DNA from: CAVTTH01 sp963737545
GTDB lineage: Bacteria; Verrucomicrobiota; Verrucomicrobiia; Chthoniobacterales; UBA10450
Assembly: GCA_963737545.1 (NCBI GenBank)
Contig: CAVTTH010000003.1
Location: 1,116,001 to 1,180,000, forward strand
Length of the DNA: 64,000 nucleotides
Direction: 5' to 3'
Made by a program: the position numbers and the translations under genes. Under the pieces are notes generated by a model that saw only the letters and a program-made list of their open reading frames with translations, was not told the origin of the DNA and ran no database searches. Each line of letters starts with the position of its first letter. The stretch's first letter is position 1. This document shows, piece by piece, positions 8,787 through 16,215 of this stretch.

Positions 8787-9788
8787 ATGAAGACGATCAC
8801 TGAAGAAGGCGAGCCACTCCCGGATTCGCAGCAAACGGCAGCGGATGGCGCCTCAAACGCGCCCGATGGTGAACAGGCATTGCAGATAAAGACCATTCTT
8901 GTGCCGCTGGATTTTTCGGGGGCTTCGATGCCGGCACTCAAGTATTCGATCTCGCTCGCAGAAAAATTCAAGGCTGCCATCCATCTGGTTCATGTCCAGC
9001 CTGCGGATGAACTAACCGCTCTCTCACGCGCAGGAAATTTGATGCTTAACTATGCCGATGCCATTGCTCTCATGCAGGATCGGCTGGCGGAAGTGCAACG
9101 GAAACACGACGTTTTGTTTTGGCCGGACAATTGCCACGTCGTCTCTGGTCGGCCGTTCGAGGAGATTTGCAAACTGGCCCGCGATATCAGCGCCGATTTA
9201 ATCGTTCTGCCGACGCGTGGGCACAGTGGACTGAAACACGTCGTTCTTGGAAGCACAGCGGAACGGGTTGTTCGCTACGCATTATGTCCGGTTTTGGTAC
9301 TGCGCGGGGCGAGGTATCTGGTGGCTGGCACGCAGCATTTTCCACTGCGTAAGATTCTTGTCCCGGTGGATTTCTCGCAGTGTTCCATCGCCGGAGTAAA
9401 ATATGGCGCGAGTTTGGCTCGTAGCACGGGAGCGAGCCTTCGTCTTCTTCACGTCGTCTTCCCGTATGCTCAGATCTTCGGTGTGGATCGGGTCGGGGCT
9501 GACGCGACGTCTGTGATCGAAAATGCCCGGGCCGCCGCCGGGGAGGAGATGGGCAAGCTCACGCAGATGGATTTCTTGCGTGGAGTTTCGTTCGAAACAG
9601 AAATCCGAACTGGTCCGGCGATCGACGAAATCTGCAGTGAAAGCGGCCGGCCCGACATCGATCTCGTCGTGACCTCAACCCACGGACGCACCGGATTTCA
9701 GCGCGCCTTTCTGGGCAGCGTAGCCGAGCACGTGGTTCGCTACGCCGAGTCACCTGTCATCACTGTCCCGAGTCGTGGACGTTCCTGA
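8787..9788 (+). CDS. universal stress protein, two UspA domains
   Basis: This 333-residue cytoplasmic protein has two full UspA domains: one from about residue 33 (KTILVPLDFSGASMPALKYS, with the LPTRGHSGLKHVVLGSTAERV loop) and one from about residue 189 (RKILVPVDFSQCSIAGVKYG, with TSTHGRTGFQRAFLGSVAEHV). The G-x2-G-x9-G(S/T) loops that bind ATP are present in both halves. About 30 polar residues precede the first domain. ATG 8787 is preferred to the in-frame TTG at 8781. It follows the frameshifted Usp gene by 73 bases and ends 2 bases before the ABC ATPase, so all three are probably co-transcribed. Confidence 0.9.
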   Translation: MKTITEEGEPLPDSQQTAADGASNAPDGEQALQIKTILVPLDFSGASMPALKYSISLAEKFKAAIHLVHVQPADELTALSRAGNLMLNYADAIALMQDRLAEVQRKHDVLFWPDNCHVVSGRPFEEICKLARDISADLIVLPTRGHSGLKHVVLGSTAERVVRYALCPVLVLRGARYLVAGTQHFPLRKILVPVDFSQCSIAGVKYGASLARSTGASLRLLHVVFPYAQIFGVDRVGADATSVIENARAAAGEEMGKLTQMDFLRGVSFETEIRTGPAIDEICSESGRPDIDLVVTSTHGRTGFQRAFLGSVAEHVVRYAESPVITVPSRGRS

Positions 9789-9790
9789 TT

Positions 9791-10588
9791 TTGGAGAGGC
9801 CGAGCTTTCATACGGTCGAGTTGCGCGACGTGAGTTTGCGCTTTGGCAAGAAACAAGTGTTGGACTCCGTGTCGCTCGCGGTCGATCCGCAGCAGCGGCT
9901 GGTGATCATCGGCCAAAGCGGCGCGGGCAAGACCACCATTTTGCGTTTGATTCTTGGAATTTTGACTCCAACAACTGGGTCCGTCTTTTTTCAACAGGGC
10001 GAGATTCCGCGGCTGACGCCAGAAGAACTTCACCAGGCTCGGACACGCATTGGGATGGTCTATCAGGATGCAGCCTTGCTCAGTTCCAGCACGGTCCGCG
10101 AGAACCTGGCGTTGCCACTCCAGGAACTCACTCGCAAAACTCCAGCAGAGATTGATCGGATCGTTGAAGAAAAACTCGAGCTCGTGGAAATGGCGGGCAC
10201 CGGCGATCTAATGCCATACGAGCTGAGCGGCGGAATGCGCAAACGCGTCGGACTCGCGCGTGCGCTCGTGATGGGACCGGAGCTGATCCTATTCGATGAA
10301 CCAACCCAGGGACTCGATCCGGTCGTGAGTGCGGTCATCGACGAGTTGATCATCGATCTGACCGAACGCTCCAGGGTGACCTCGATCATTGTAACGCATT
10401 TGATGGACAGCGCGTTCCGGGTCGCCACGCGAATGGCCATGCTTCACCGGGGAAGGATTATCGAACAGGGGACGCCCGAGCAGATGCGGCAGTCGACCAA
10501 CCCTGTGCTTCATCAATTTCTCAGCGGTAGCACCGAAGGCCCCATTTTGGAGCGAAGCAAATATCACATGCTTTCACCGGCGGATTGA
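9791..10588 (+). CDS. ABC transporter ATP-binding protein, MlaF-like
   Basis: The 265-residue protein has Walker A GQSGAGKTT at 41-49, the signature LSGGMRKRVGLARAL from 145, Walker B LILFDE at 165-170 followed by PTQGLDP, and a late switch histidine in VTHLMDSAF. The FDEPTQGLDPVVSAVIDELI segment and the GGMRKRVGLARA form of the signature are typical of the MlaF/Ttg2A group, which powers retrograde phospholipid transport with an MlaE permease and an MlaD-type MCE protein. No permease or MCE gene is in the window, so the partner must be elsewhere. The start is a TTG two bases after the Usp stop, with GGAG overlapping it poorly; translation may be coupled. Its last 25 bases overlap the end of the convergent DUF2238 gene. 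Confidence 0.85.
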   Translation: MERPSFHTVELRDVSLRFGKKQVLDSVSLAVDPQQRLVIIGQSGAGKTTILRLILGILTPTTGSVFFQQGEIPRLTPEELHQARTRIGMVYQDAALLSSSTVRENLALPLQELTRKTPAEIDRIVEEKLELVEMAGTGDLMPYELSGGMRKRVGLARALVMGPELILFDEPTQGLDPVVSAVIDELIIDLTERSRVTSIIVTHLMDSAFRVATRMAMLHRGRIIEQGTPEQMRQSTNPVLHQFLSGSTEGPILERSKYHMLSPAD

Positions 10589-11196
10589 CTCCGGCGAAGG
10601 AACACGACACCAAGCGCGGCGATGACGGCACCGATGAATGCCGCGCTCATGTCGTTCTGCGCATCCCAAATATCGCCTTGCAGGCCGAGATAGGCGGCGC
10701 CGAGATCGGGCCGGACGATTTGCGCCACAATCGCTTCGATAATTTCAAAAAGAGTGCTCAACGCGGCGAGCGCGGCGACTGCCAGCCAGTTTGCCCAGCG
10801 TTCATTTGCCTTCGCGGAACGCAAGAGCAATTCCCGCATCGGGTAAAGCAGCAATAGACCAAACGAGAAATGGATGACTCGATCGTAGTGATTCCGTTTT
10901 AGATGCAACCAATCCTGCATCCAGAAACCGGCCGGGACTTTTGCGTAAGTGTAATGCGCGCCAACCGCGTGAACGGCGAGAAAAATCACGATCAGCGCAT
11001 AAGACAAATTTGAAAACTGAAACTTGTGATAGGTAAAGACGAGAACGGCTGCCGTTACTAGAACGAGCAGATTCTCGAGGAACCAATCGCGGCGATCCAA
11101 CGGATGGATCGCAAGGAAAATCCAAAACAGCAGGTAGAGTGCGAGGATTACTTGCAGAGAACGGTTTTCCCCGAAGTGCCTTCGAACAAGATTCAT
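10564..11196 (-). CDS. DUF2238 (YjdF-like) inner membrane protein, copy 1
   Basis: This 210-residue protein has about five or six membrane-spanning stretches. It carries the DUF2238 signatures HAVGAHYTYAKVP, RNHYDRVIHFSFGLLLLYPMRELLLR and the acidic LFEIIEAIVAQIV with GDIWDAQNDM near the end. The function of the family is unknown; its conserved His, Asp and Glu residues in membrane segments suggest a metal site or an enzyme. The frame is open further upstream, but ATG 11196 is preferred because it overlaps the stop of the upstream DUF2238 copy as ATGA and aligns with that copy. The two form a small operon. Confidence 0.85.
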   Translation of the reverse strand: MNLVRRHFGENRSLQVILALYLLFWIFLAIHPLDRRDWFLENLLVLVTAAVLVFTYHKFQFSNLSYALIVIFLAVHAVGAHYTYAKVPAGFWMQDWLHLKRNHYDRVIHFSFGLLLLYPMRELLLRSAKANERWANWLAVAALAALSTLFEIIEAIVAQIVRPDLGAAYLGLQGDIWDAQNDMSAAFIGAVIAALGVVFLRRSQSAGESM

Positions 11197-11795
11197 CGCC
11201 TGACTTCCTTGCGTTCGAGCAACGCGACGATCGCCATCATGAGAAGCGCACCGATCAAGGCCGATAGCATGTCGTTTTGCGCATCCCATTCATCGCCCTG
11301 CCCGCCCAGCCATGCCACGCCCTGTCCGGGCGCGACCGTTTCGGCTACGATACTTTCCACTACTTCAAAGAGACCGCTGACAGCGAGGATCACCGCTGGC
11401 GGCAGCCAAAAACTCCACGCGCGATTGATTCCACCGAAACGCAAAAGCAATTCGCGCACGGGAAAGACGAGAAGGAATCCAAAAGCGGCATGGGCCACAC
11501 GGTCGTAATGGTTGCGCGAGAATCCGAAAAAATCTTTGGCCCAAAGGCCGAGCGGCATCCGCGCGTAAGTGTAATGTGCTCCGACCATGTGAAGAAGAAC
11601 GAACGCGGCAAGAAAGAAGTAAGAAGCGTTGGAAAGGCGGAGCCGTCGATGCGTCATCGCAAGCACTGCGACAAAAATGATGAGCAGAATATTTTCCAGG
11701 ATCCAGGCCTGTCGGTCTAACGGACGAATGGCCGTGACGATCCAGATGGCAGCGCAAATAACAGCTAGTCCGGCGATGAGCTTTTTCTGTTTCAG
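11193..11795 (-). CDS. DUF2238 (YjdF-like) inner membrane protein, copy 2, start codon unclear
   Basis: This is a clear paralogue of the gene at 10564-11196, sharing HMVGAHYTYARMP, RNHYDRVAHAAFGFLLVFPVRELLLR and GDEWDAQNDMLSALIGAL. The first conventional start (GTG 11666) would remove the first two membrane segments. The in-frame region upstream of it encodes IRPLDRQAWILENILLIIF, which matches IHPLDRRDWFLENLLVLVT of copy 1. An in-frame stop lies just upstream of 11801, and no ATG, GTG or TTG lies between it and 11666. I therefore place the start at a CTG (11795), which gives 200 residues. Either a non-standard start or a lost start through an indel is possible. Its stop overlaps the start of copy 1. 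Confidence 0.65.
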   Translation of the reverse strand: MKQKKLIAGLAVICAAIWIVTAIRPLDRQAWILENILLIIFVAVLAMTHRRLRLSNASYFFLAAFVLLHMVGAHYTYARMPLGLWAKDFFGFSRNHYDRVAHAAFGFLLVFPVRELLLRFGGINRAWSFWLPPAVILAVSGLFEVVESIVAETVAPGQGVAWLGGQGDEWDAQNDMLSALIGALLMMAIVALLERKEVRR

Positions 11796-11822
11796 TCTCG
11801 CTGATACTTATTAAACCGGTTG

Positions 11823-12323
11823 ATGGGCAAAAGCTCAAAATCAGATTCTGCGCGGACAAGATCGAGTATCAGTGCGGGTTTGCTCGTGTTTCGCCGACGC
11901 GGAGGTGGCCTGGAAATTTTGCTCGTCCATCCGGGCGGCCCATTCTTCGCCAGGAAAGACGATGGCGCATGGAGTATCCCGAAAGGCGAAGCAGTAGCCG
12001 GTGAAGATTTGCTGGCGCGAGCGCAAATCGAGTTTGAGGAAGAACTCGGAATCAAGCCGACCGGAAACTTTATTCCACTGGGCTCAATCAAACAAAAAGG
12101 CGGCAAGACGGTGCACGCGTGGGCGGTCGAGGGCGATTTGCCCGAAACATTCCAGCTCAATTCCAATTCTTTCGAAATGGAATGGCCGCCACATTCCGGC
12201 CGGTATCAAACGTTTCCGGAAATCGATCGCGCGGAATTCTTTGACGAAGAAACCGCGCGGCGCAGAATCAACCCAGCTCAGGCGGAATTGTTCGATCGAC
12301 TGAAGAAGTTTCTAAACCAGTAA
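11823..12323 (+). CDS. Nudix hydrolase
   Basis: This 166-residue cytoplasmic protein contains a Nudix box at about residues 55-77 (GEAVAGEDLLARAQIEFEEELGI). The consensus Arg of the REUXEE part is Ile, but the EE pair that binds Mg2+ is kept. The start SAGLLVFRRRGGGLEILLVHPGGPFF is typical of the bis-nucleotide or NTP pyrophosphohydrolase group annotated as DUF/NUDIX-domain proteins with predicted NTP-hydrolysing activity. ATG 11823 is used instead of TTG 11820. It is divergent from the DUF2238 pair. The substrate cannot be predicted from the sequence. Confidence 0.87.
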   Translation: MGKSSKSDSARTRSSISAGLLVFRRRGGGLEILLVHPGGPFFARKDDGAWSIPKGEAVAGEDLLARAQIEFEEELGIKPTGNFIPLGSIKQKGGKTVHAWAVEGDLPETFQLNSNSFEMEWPPHSGRYQTFPEIDRAEFFDEETARRRINPAQAELFDRLKKFLNQ

Positions 12324-12352
12324 CAACCGTGAAGGAATTCCGTTGGCCCCGA

Positions 12353-13387
12353 TTAGTTTGGCGAAGCCATCGGAATGGCAGAGCCGCGCCGTCGTTTTCC
12401 GCTGAAGATCTCGCGGAAGGATCTCGGAGGACCGATCAGCTGTACGCTTGCCCGCGGCGGGGCTTTCTTTCCGGAGGTCGCTGAGATTTCCGGACGGTTG
12501 TTCAGATACCATTGTCCTCGCGCAGCCTGTAATCTCAGAGTCTCACGGATCACGCTTGCGTTAACCGCCACCGCCAACGGCACAGCCCCGCTCTTTTCTC
12601 CGATCCGTTCCGTAACAATCCCGACCAATCTTGGCCTCTCGCGACGGTGACCGCTGAAGACAGGTCCTCCGCTATCTCCGCCATACACGTTCGTGTTGAT
12701 CAGGAATTTCTCGCGATCGCTGGGCGGGCCGGCGGAGTAGGAAGCGATCTTGCCCGCGCGCAATACCGGGAAAGCCCCTTCTGTTCCAGGAAACACCTTT
12801 GGAAATCCGAGGACTGAAATTTCGTCTCCGGCGTGCGCCTCGTCACGTGCGCGCCCGATTGATCCTTCATCAATAAACGAGGGGAGCGAAACTTCGTCGG
12901 CGAATTCGGACGGAATCCGAAGCTCGAAAGCGGCCACGTCGTGCTTGGGATGTTGGACAAACGGTCGCTCGCCCGGATCGGGCGCTTGAAACTCCAAAAG
13001 GCCAATTTCCGGACTGCTGCCAATTCTGGGATGCCTGATCACAAGATAATAAGGTCCGTGTGGCGCGACCGAGAGAACATGGGCGGAAGTTACAACTACT
13101 GGGAGGATCCCATGCGAAGCGGATGAATCCTTTCGGTTAACGACAATGCACGTCGCCATGCCTTTGGACGTGGCAATCGCGTAAGTCGACCACATCATTT
13201 TCTCTGCTGCGGTCAGATTTGTCCCGGGTTCAATTCCGGTCGCGCATGCGCTCAGGAAAATCGCCACCGCCACCAGCACGATGGCTCGCAGAATTCTGGA
13301 TCTTTTCCCCGGCTTAATGAGAGCGAATAAATCTATCGGCCATTCATTTTTCAACACCGGCTTCTTGCGGTGTTGAATCCAGTTCAT
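12353..13387 (-). CDS. trypsin-like serine protease lipoprotein
   Basis: This 344-residue protein has a hydrophobic segment (residues 33-48) ending in the lipobox-like LSAC, so Cys48 may be lipidated; the 30-residue n-region is long for a lipoprotein signal. The chymotrypsin-fold triad is visible: His103 in VVTSAHVL, Asp150 in HDVAAFEL and Ser239 in YGGDSGGPVF. There is no PDZ domain, so it is not an HtrA/DegP type. The protein should act on the outside of the inner membrane or at the outer membrane. It is divergent or nearly so from the Nudix gene (ends converge at 12323/12353) and lies 9 bases downstream of the small acidic protein at 13397, with which it is probably co-transcribed. Confidence 0.83.
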   Translation of the reverse strand: MNWIQHRKKPVLKNEWPIDLFALIKPGKRSRILRAIVLVAVAIFLSACATGIEPGTNLTAAEKMMWSTYAIATSKGMATCIVVNRKDSSASHGILPVVVTSAHVLSVAPHGPYYLVIRHPRIGSSPEIGLLEFQAPDPGERPFVQHPKHDVAAFELRIPSEFADEVSLPSFIDEGSIGRARDEAHAGDEISVLGFPKVFPGTEGAFPVLRAGKIASYSAGPPSDREKFLINTNVYGGDSGGPVFSGHRRERPRLVGIVTERIGEKSGAVPLAVAVNASVIRETLRLQAARGQWYLNNRPEISATSGKKAPPRASVQLIGPPRSFREIFSGKRRRGSAIPMASPN

Positions 13388-13396
13388 GATAAGGCC

Positions 13397-13804
13397 TTAC
13401 GGTTCGCGTTCCCGTTTCAGGGCTGCCCGGGCTGCTTGGAGCATTTGATCGTGCTCCGCCTCCTTGATTCCTTCTTCGAAAAGCTGCGCACTCTCGCTCC
13501 GTCCTTCGCTATCCTCGTCTTCGCCAAATGACTCCGGTGTGCGGTGCCCGATCGAGCCTGGGACGAGATCCCAGCGTTCTGACTCAGGGATCGATTCCAG
13601 AAACTCTTCCAGAGCCTCGATATCCGGTTCGCCCCTTAGTTCGCGTTTCGCCTGTTCGTAATCAACCTGGGACGGTTGGGAAGAAACCCGACCGGCGATC
13701 AGGGCTAGCTCACATGCGCGAGCGTCTACCATCTCCGGAGTTACCGTGCCAATCCCAACAGCGTTCTCAGTTAAGATACCTTTGTTCAGTGGATTCTTGT
13801 TCAT
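13397..13804 (-). CDS. hypothetical acidic protein
   Basis: The protein has 135 residues from ATG 13804. It is soluble, acidic and predicted helical, with no membrane segment. The middle reads VDARACELALIAGRV followed by a DYEQAKRELRG segment, and the C-terminal half is rich in Glu, Asp and Ser. I do not recognise a family. An in-frame ATG at 13843 lies inside the hairpin at 13815-13841 and is rejected as the start. The gene follows hsp20 on the same strand and precedes the serine protease by 9 bases, so it may belong to a heat- or stress-linked transcript. Confidence 0.6.
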   Translation of the reverse strand: MNKNPLNKGILTENAVGIGTVTPEMVDARACELALIAGRVSSQPSQVDYEQAKRELRGEPDIEALEEFLESIPESERWDLVPGSIGHRTPESFGEDEDSEGRSESAQLFEEGIKEAEHDQMLQAARAALKREREP

Positions 13805-13814
13805 CGCTTTAGTC

Positions 13815-13841
13815 GGCGGCGTGCATAGTTCGCACGCCGCC
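13815..13841. terminator. strong hairpin between hsp20 and the downstream hypothetical gene
   Basis: GGCGGCGTGC at 13815-13824 pairs perfectly with GCACGCCGCC at 13832-13841 across a 7-base loop. On the - strand transcript it lies 15 bases after the hsp20 stop and about 10 bases before the next start codon. It is not followed by a U-tract in that direction, so it may be a partial terminator, an mRNA-stabilising 3' end or a processing site rather than a classical intrinsic terminator. Confidence 0.5.
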
Positions 13842-13856
13842 ATTTGGTTTTCTTTC

Positions 13857-14312
13857 TTACTGTACTTTCACTTCGATCGTTTTTGGCTTTGCCATTGGCA
13901 ACTTCGGCAGATGGATCTTCAAGACACCATCTTTGAAGTCGGCGACGATCTTCGCGGCGTCTGCGTCTTCTGGAACCGTGAACGTTCTCTCGAAGAACCC
14001 GTAGGCCCGTTCAATCCGATGGAATTTTCTTTTCTTCTCTTCCTTCTCGGTCTTGCGCTCGCCGGAAATTGAAAGAACGCCGTTTTCCACGACAACTTTC
14101 ACGTCCTCCTTTTTCATTTCGGGCAAGTCCGCCTTGAACATGTACTCGTGATCGTCCTCGGTGATGTCCACCAGTGGCGACCAGTCAGGCAGCTTCAGGC
14201 TCTTGCCATTGCCGGTCCTGTTTAGTGGGAATCCGTTTCCAAAGTACATTCCGAGGCGATTTTGCATCTCGTCCAGCTCCCGAAACGGGTTCCATTTTAT
14301 CAGTGTGCTCAT
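13857..14312 (-). CDS. Hsp20/alpha-crystallin small heat shock protein
   Basis: This 151-residue ATP-independent chaperone would hold unfolding proteins for refolding by DnaK/ClpB. The N-terminus MSTLIKWNPFRELDEMQNRL is typical of bacterial class A Hsp20. The alpha-crystallin domain runs from about residue 45 (PLVDITEDDHEYMFKADLP) to 140, with the conserved VENGVLSISGER loop and DGVLKIHLPK strand. A good ribosome binding site (GGAAGG, 7 bases before ATG) is present at 14320-14325. I could not find a CIRCE element upstream. Its neighbours on both sides are stress-type genes. Confidence 0.95.
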   Translation of the reverse strand: MSTLIKWNPFRELDEMQNRLGMYFGNGFPLNRTGNGKSLKLPDWSPLVDITEDDHEYMFKADLPEMKKEDVKVVVENGVLSISGERKTEKEEKKRKFHRIERAYGFFERTFTVPEDADAAKIVADFKDGVLKIHLPKLPMAKPKTIEVKVQ

Positions 14313-14628
14313 AGTTATTCCTTCCTTTCTTTGTGCTTACATTGCTGTGCGCCAGAGACGACCGCTCTCCGTCACTTGCGAGATTCTGTGCAGATCTTGC
14401 GCACGCTTTGAGCTAGCAAGTCGCGCCCAACGGCGGGGAGGCAAGAGTTGTCCGAGGTGCCAACGATGCCTCACACGGGCACCTCAATCTTTCGAATCTT
14501 CGAACCGAGCCTCCGAGATTTCCTCCTGTGCTCTCGAAGCTCCGCAATATTTGCAGAGAAAAAAGCAATTCATGGCGAGCGGAACTGCGCTGATCGAATC
14601 ATTGTTTTGTTACAAAGAAGGAATGATT
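14313..14628. other. intergenic region between divergent hsp20 and small membrane protein gene
   Basis: About 316 bases separate the two divergent starts. I see the hsp20 ribosome binding site at 14320-14325 and an AAGAAGGA ribosome binding site for the + strand gene near 14615-14622. A weak inverted repeat (CTTGC and GCAAG about 15 bases apart) lies near 14396-14420. Promoters for both directions must be here, but no -10/-35 pair or CIRCE element stands out. No convincing gene is encoded. Confidence 0.4.
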
Positions 14629-14829
14629 ATGAAGACAAAAGCTGATGGATACATTGATTCCGCACGGGTGGCCCTGTTGCTCGGATTGACCGTCGGGTTA
14701 GGCATCGTCGCGCACGAAGGCTTCTTTTTTGTAGCAGGCGCAATCGCGGTCTCCGCGCTGGTCGTGGCGACCATGCACGCCATGCAAGAGCATGCCGATG
14801 GCACTCGAATGACACACCAACATCGCTGA
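14629..14829 (+). CDS. small two-segment membrane protein, hypothetical
   Basis: This 66-residue protein has two hydrophobic stretches, about residues 13-28 and 31-47, separated by a short HEG turn, and a His/Met-rich C-terminal tail (MHAMQEHADGTRMTHQHR) that could bind metal. ATG 14629 has AAGAAGGA at good distance; ATG 14623 is the alternative. A much longer frame that starts at 14161 runs antisense through hsp20 and is rejected. It ends 4 bases before the dienelactone-hydrolase-like gene and is probably the first gene of the four-gene operon ending at 17543. Confidence 0.6.
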   Translation: MKTKADGYIDSARVALLLGLTVGLGIVAHEGFFFVAGAIAVSALVVATMHAMQEHADGTRMTHQHR

Positions 14830-14833
14830 GACA

Positions 14834-15550
14834 ATGAAAACGCTGAACCATTTGAACGTTGCTCCCGCGCCGCTCGATGATGAGTTGGGTGGTCCAACCA
14901 GGTCGATGGCGCTGCTAATCCCGGCAGGCGATGTCACACTTGCCGGCGACCTCGAGATCCCTCAGAAGGCGCTTGGACTTGTCTTGTTCGCGCACGGAAG
15001 CGGGAGTAGTCGGCGCAGTCCGCGGAACCAAGCGGTGGCGGAGGTACTGCGCGAGGCCGGAATCGCGACGCTCCTCTTTGATCTGCTCACGCCCGAAGAA
15101 GAGATTGAGGACGCCTATACCGGCCATTTGCGATTTGATATCGGGCTGCTTAGTCGCAGGCTGGCCATCGTCACGGAAGAAATTGCGGGCGATCCGCGCT
15201 CGGGCAAACTGGGTCTCGGTTACTTCGGCGCGAGCACGGGCGGCGCGGCTGCGTTGCGGGCAGCGGCGGCGCTTGGGTCGACCATCGGTGCGGTCGTGTC
15301 CCGTGGCGGGCGCCCGGATCTGGCAGGCGAGGCTTTAGCGCATGTCAAAGCACCGACGCTGCTCATCGTGGGTGAACGCGATGAGGACGTTCTGCGCTTG
15401 AACGAGAGAGCGTATGCGCAGCTTCAATGTGAGAAATCGCTCGCTGTCGTCCCGCACGCCACGCATCTGTTCCAGGAGCCTGGGGCGCTTGAGGAAGTGG
15501 CCCGTCTGGCGGCGAACTGGTTTCGCAAACAACTGAGGGCGCGAAAATGA
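14834..15550 (+). CDS. dienelactone hydrolase-family alpha/beta hydrolase
   Basis: This 238-residue cytoplasmic protein has an alpha/beta-hydrolase fold: LVLFAHGSGSS for the oxyanion region, Ser134 in YFGASTGG as nucleophile, Asp183 in VGERDEDV and His211 (or 208) in VPHATHLF. Such proteins are annotated as dienelactone hydrolases but the substrate here is unknown. Its stop overlaps the start of the phosphoribosyltransferase gene (ATGA). The hydrolase, phosphoribosyltransferase and erythromycin-esterase-like proteins recur together in bacteria, sometimes as fused proteins, which suggests a shared but undefined pathway. Confidence 0.87.
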   Translation: MKTLNHLNVAPAPLDDELGGPTRSMALLIPAGDVTLAGDLEIPQKALGLVLFAHGSGSSRRSPRNQAVAEVLREAGIATLLFDLLTPEEEIEDAYTGHLRFDIGLLSRRLAIVTEEIAGDPRSGKLGLGYFGASTGGAAALRAAAALGSTIGAVVSRGGRPDLAGEALAHVKAPTLLIVGERDEDVLRLNERAYAQLQCEKSLAVVPHATHLFQEPGALEEVARLAANWFRKQLRARK

Positions 15551-16215
15551 AAACACAATTCCGTGATCGTTACGAAGCCGGCGAGTTTCTCGCTGAATTG
15601 CTGATTGACTATGCCAACAAGCCGAACGTGGTCGTTCTCGCGTTGCCACGGGGAGGAGTACCGGTTGGGGCGCAAGTGGCGCGGCGGCTCAACGTGCCGC
15701 TCGACGTATTTGTCGTGCGCAAGCTTGGCTTGCCGGGACATCCGGAACTCGCCATGGGCGCGATCGCCAGCGGTGGCGTGCGGGTCTTCAATGGCGACGT
15801 CGTCAACTCTCTGCGCATTCCGGACGAAGTTATCGATGCGGTGACGGCGGAAGAGTTGCAGGAACTGCAACGACGGGAGCGCTCTTATCGGGATGACCTT
15901 CCCCCGCCGGAAGTTGCCGGGCAGACTGTCATCATTGTCGATGATGGTGTGGCGACCGGATCGACCATGGCCGCTGCGATCGCCGCGCTTCGCCAGTCAG
16001 GTGCCGGCCGAATCATTGTCGCGGCGCCGACCATCGCGCGTTCGACCTGCGACTATTTGCGCGAGACCGCCGATGACGTGGTGGCGGTGCTTGCCCCGAT
16101 CGAATTTTACGGAGTCGGTCAGTGGTACGAGGACTTTTCCCAAACGAGCGATGAGGAAGTGCGCAAACTTCTCGCACAAGCGAATCAACGGGTAACCCAG
16201 GCGGCGGCGGCATGA
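15547..16215 (+). CDS. phosphoribosyltransferase-family protein
   Basis: This 222-residue protein has the PRPP-binding motif VIIVDDGVATGST at 128-140 and an early PRGGVPVGAQVARRL segment that forms the pyrophosphate-binding loop. The base specificity is unknown; this subgroup is usually found beside erythromycin esterase and dienelactone hydrolase genes rather than in purine salvage operons. Both ends overlap neighbours by 4 bases (15547-15550 and 16212-16215), which points to translational coupling. The C-terminus YGVGQWYEDFSQTSDEEV is characteristic of the group. Confidence 0.87.
   Translation: MKTQFRDRYEAGEFLAELLIDYANKPNVVVLALPRGGVPVGAQVARRLNVPLDVFVVRKLGLPGHPELAMGAIASGGVRVFNGDVVNSLRIPDEVIDAVTAEELQELQRRERSYRDDLPPPEVAGQTVIIVDDGVATGSTMAAAIAALRQSGAGRIIVAAPTIARSTCDYLRETADDVVAVLAPIEFYGVGQWYEDFSQTSDEEVRKLLAQANQRVTQAAAA

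Noticed and set aside
14313..14420. CIRCE element controlling hsp20
   Set aside because: The only inverted repeat nearby has 5-base arms and does not match TTAGCACTC/GAGTGCTAA.
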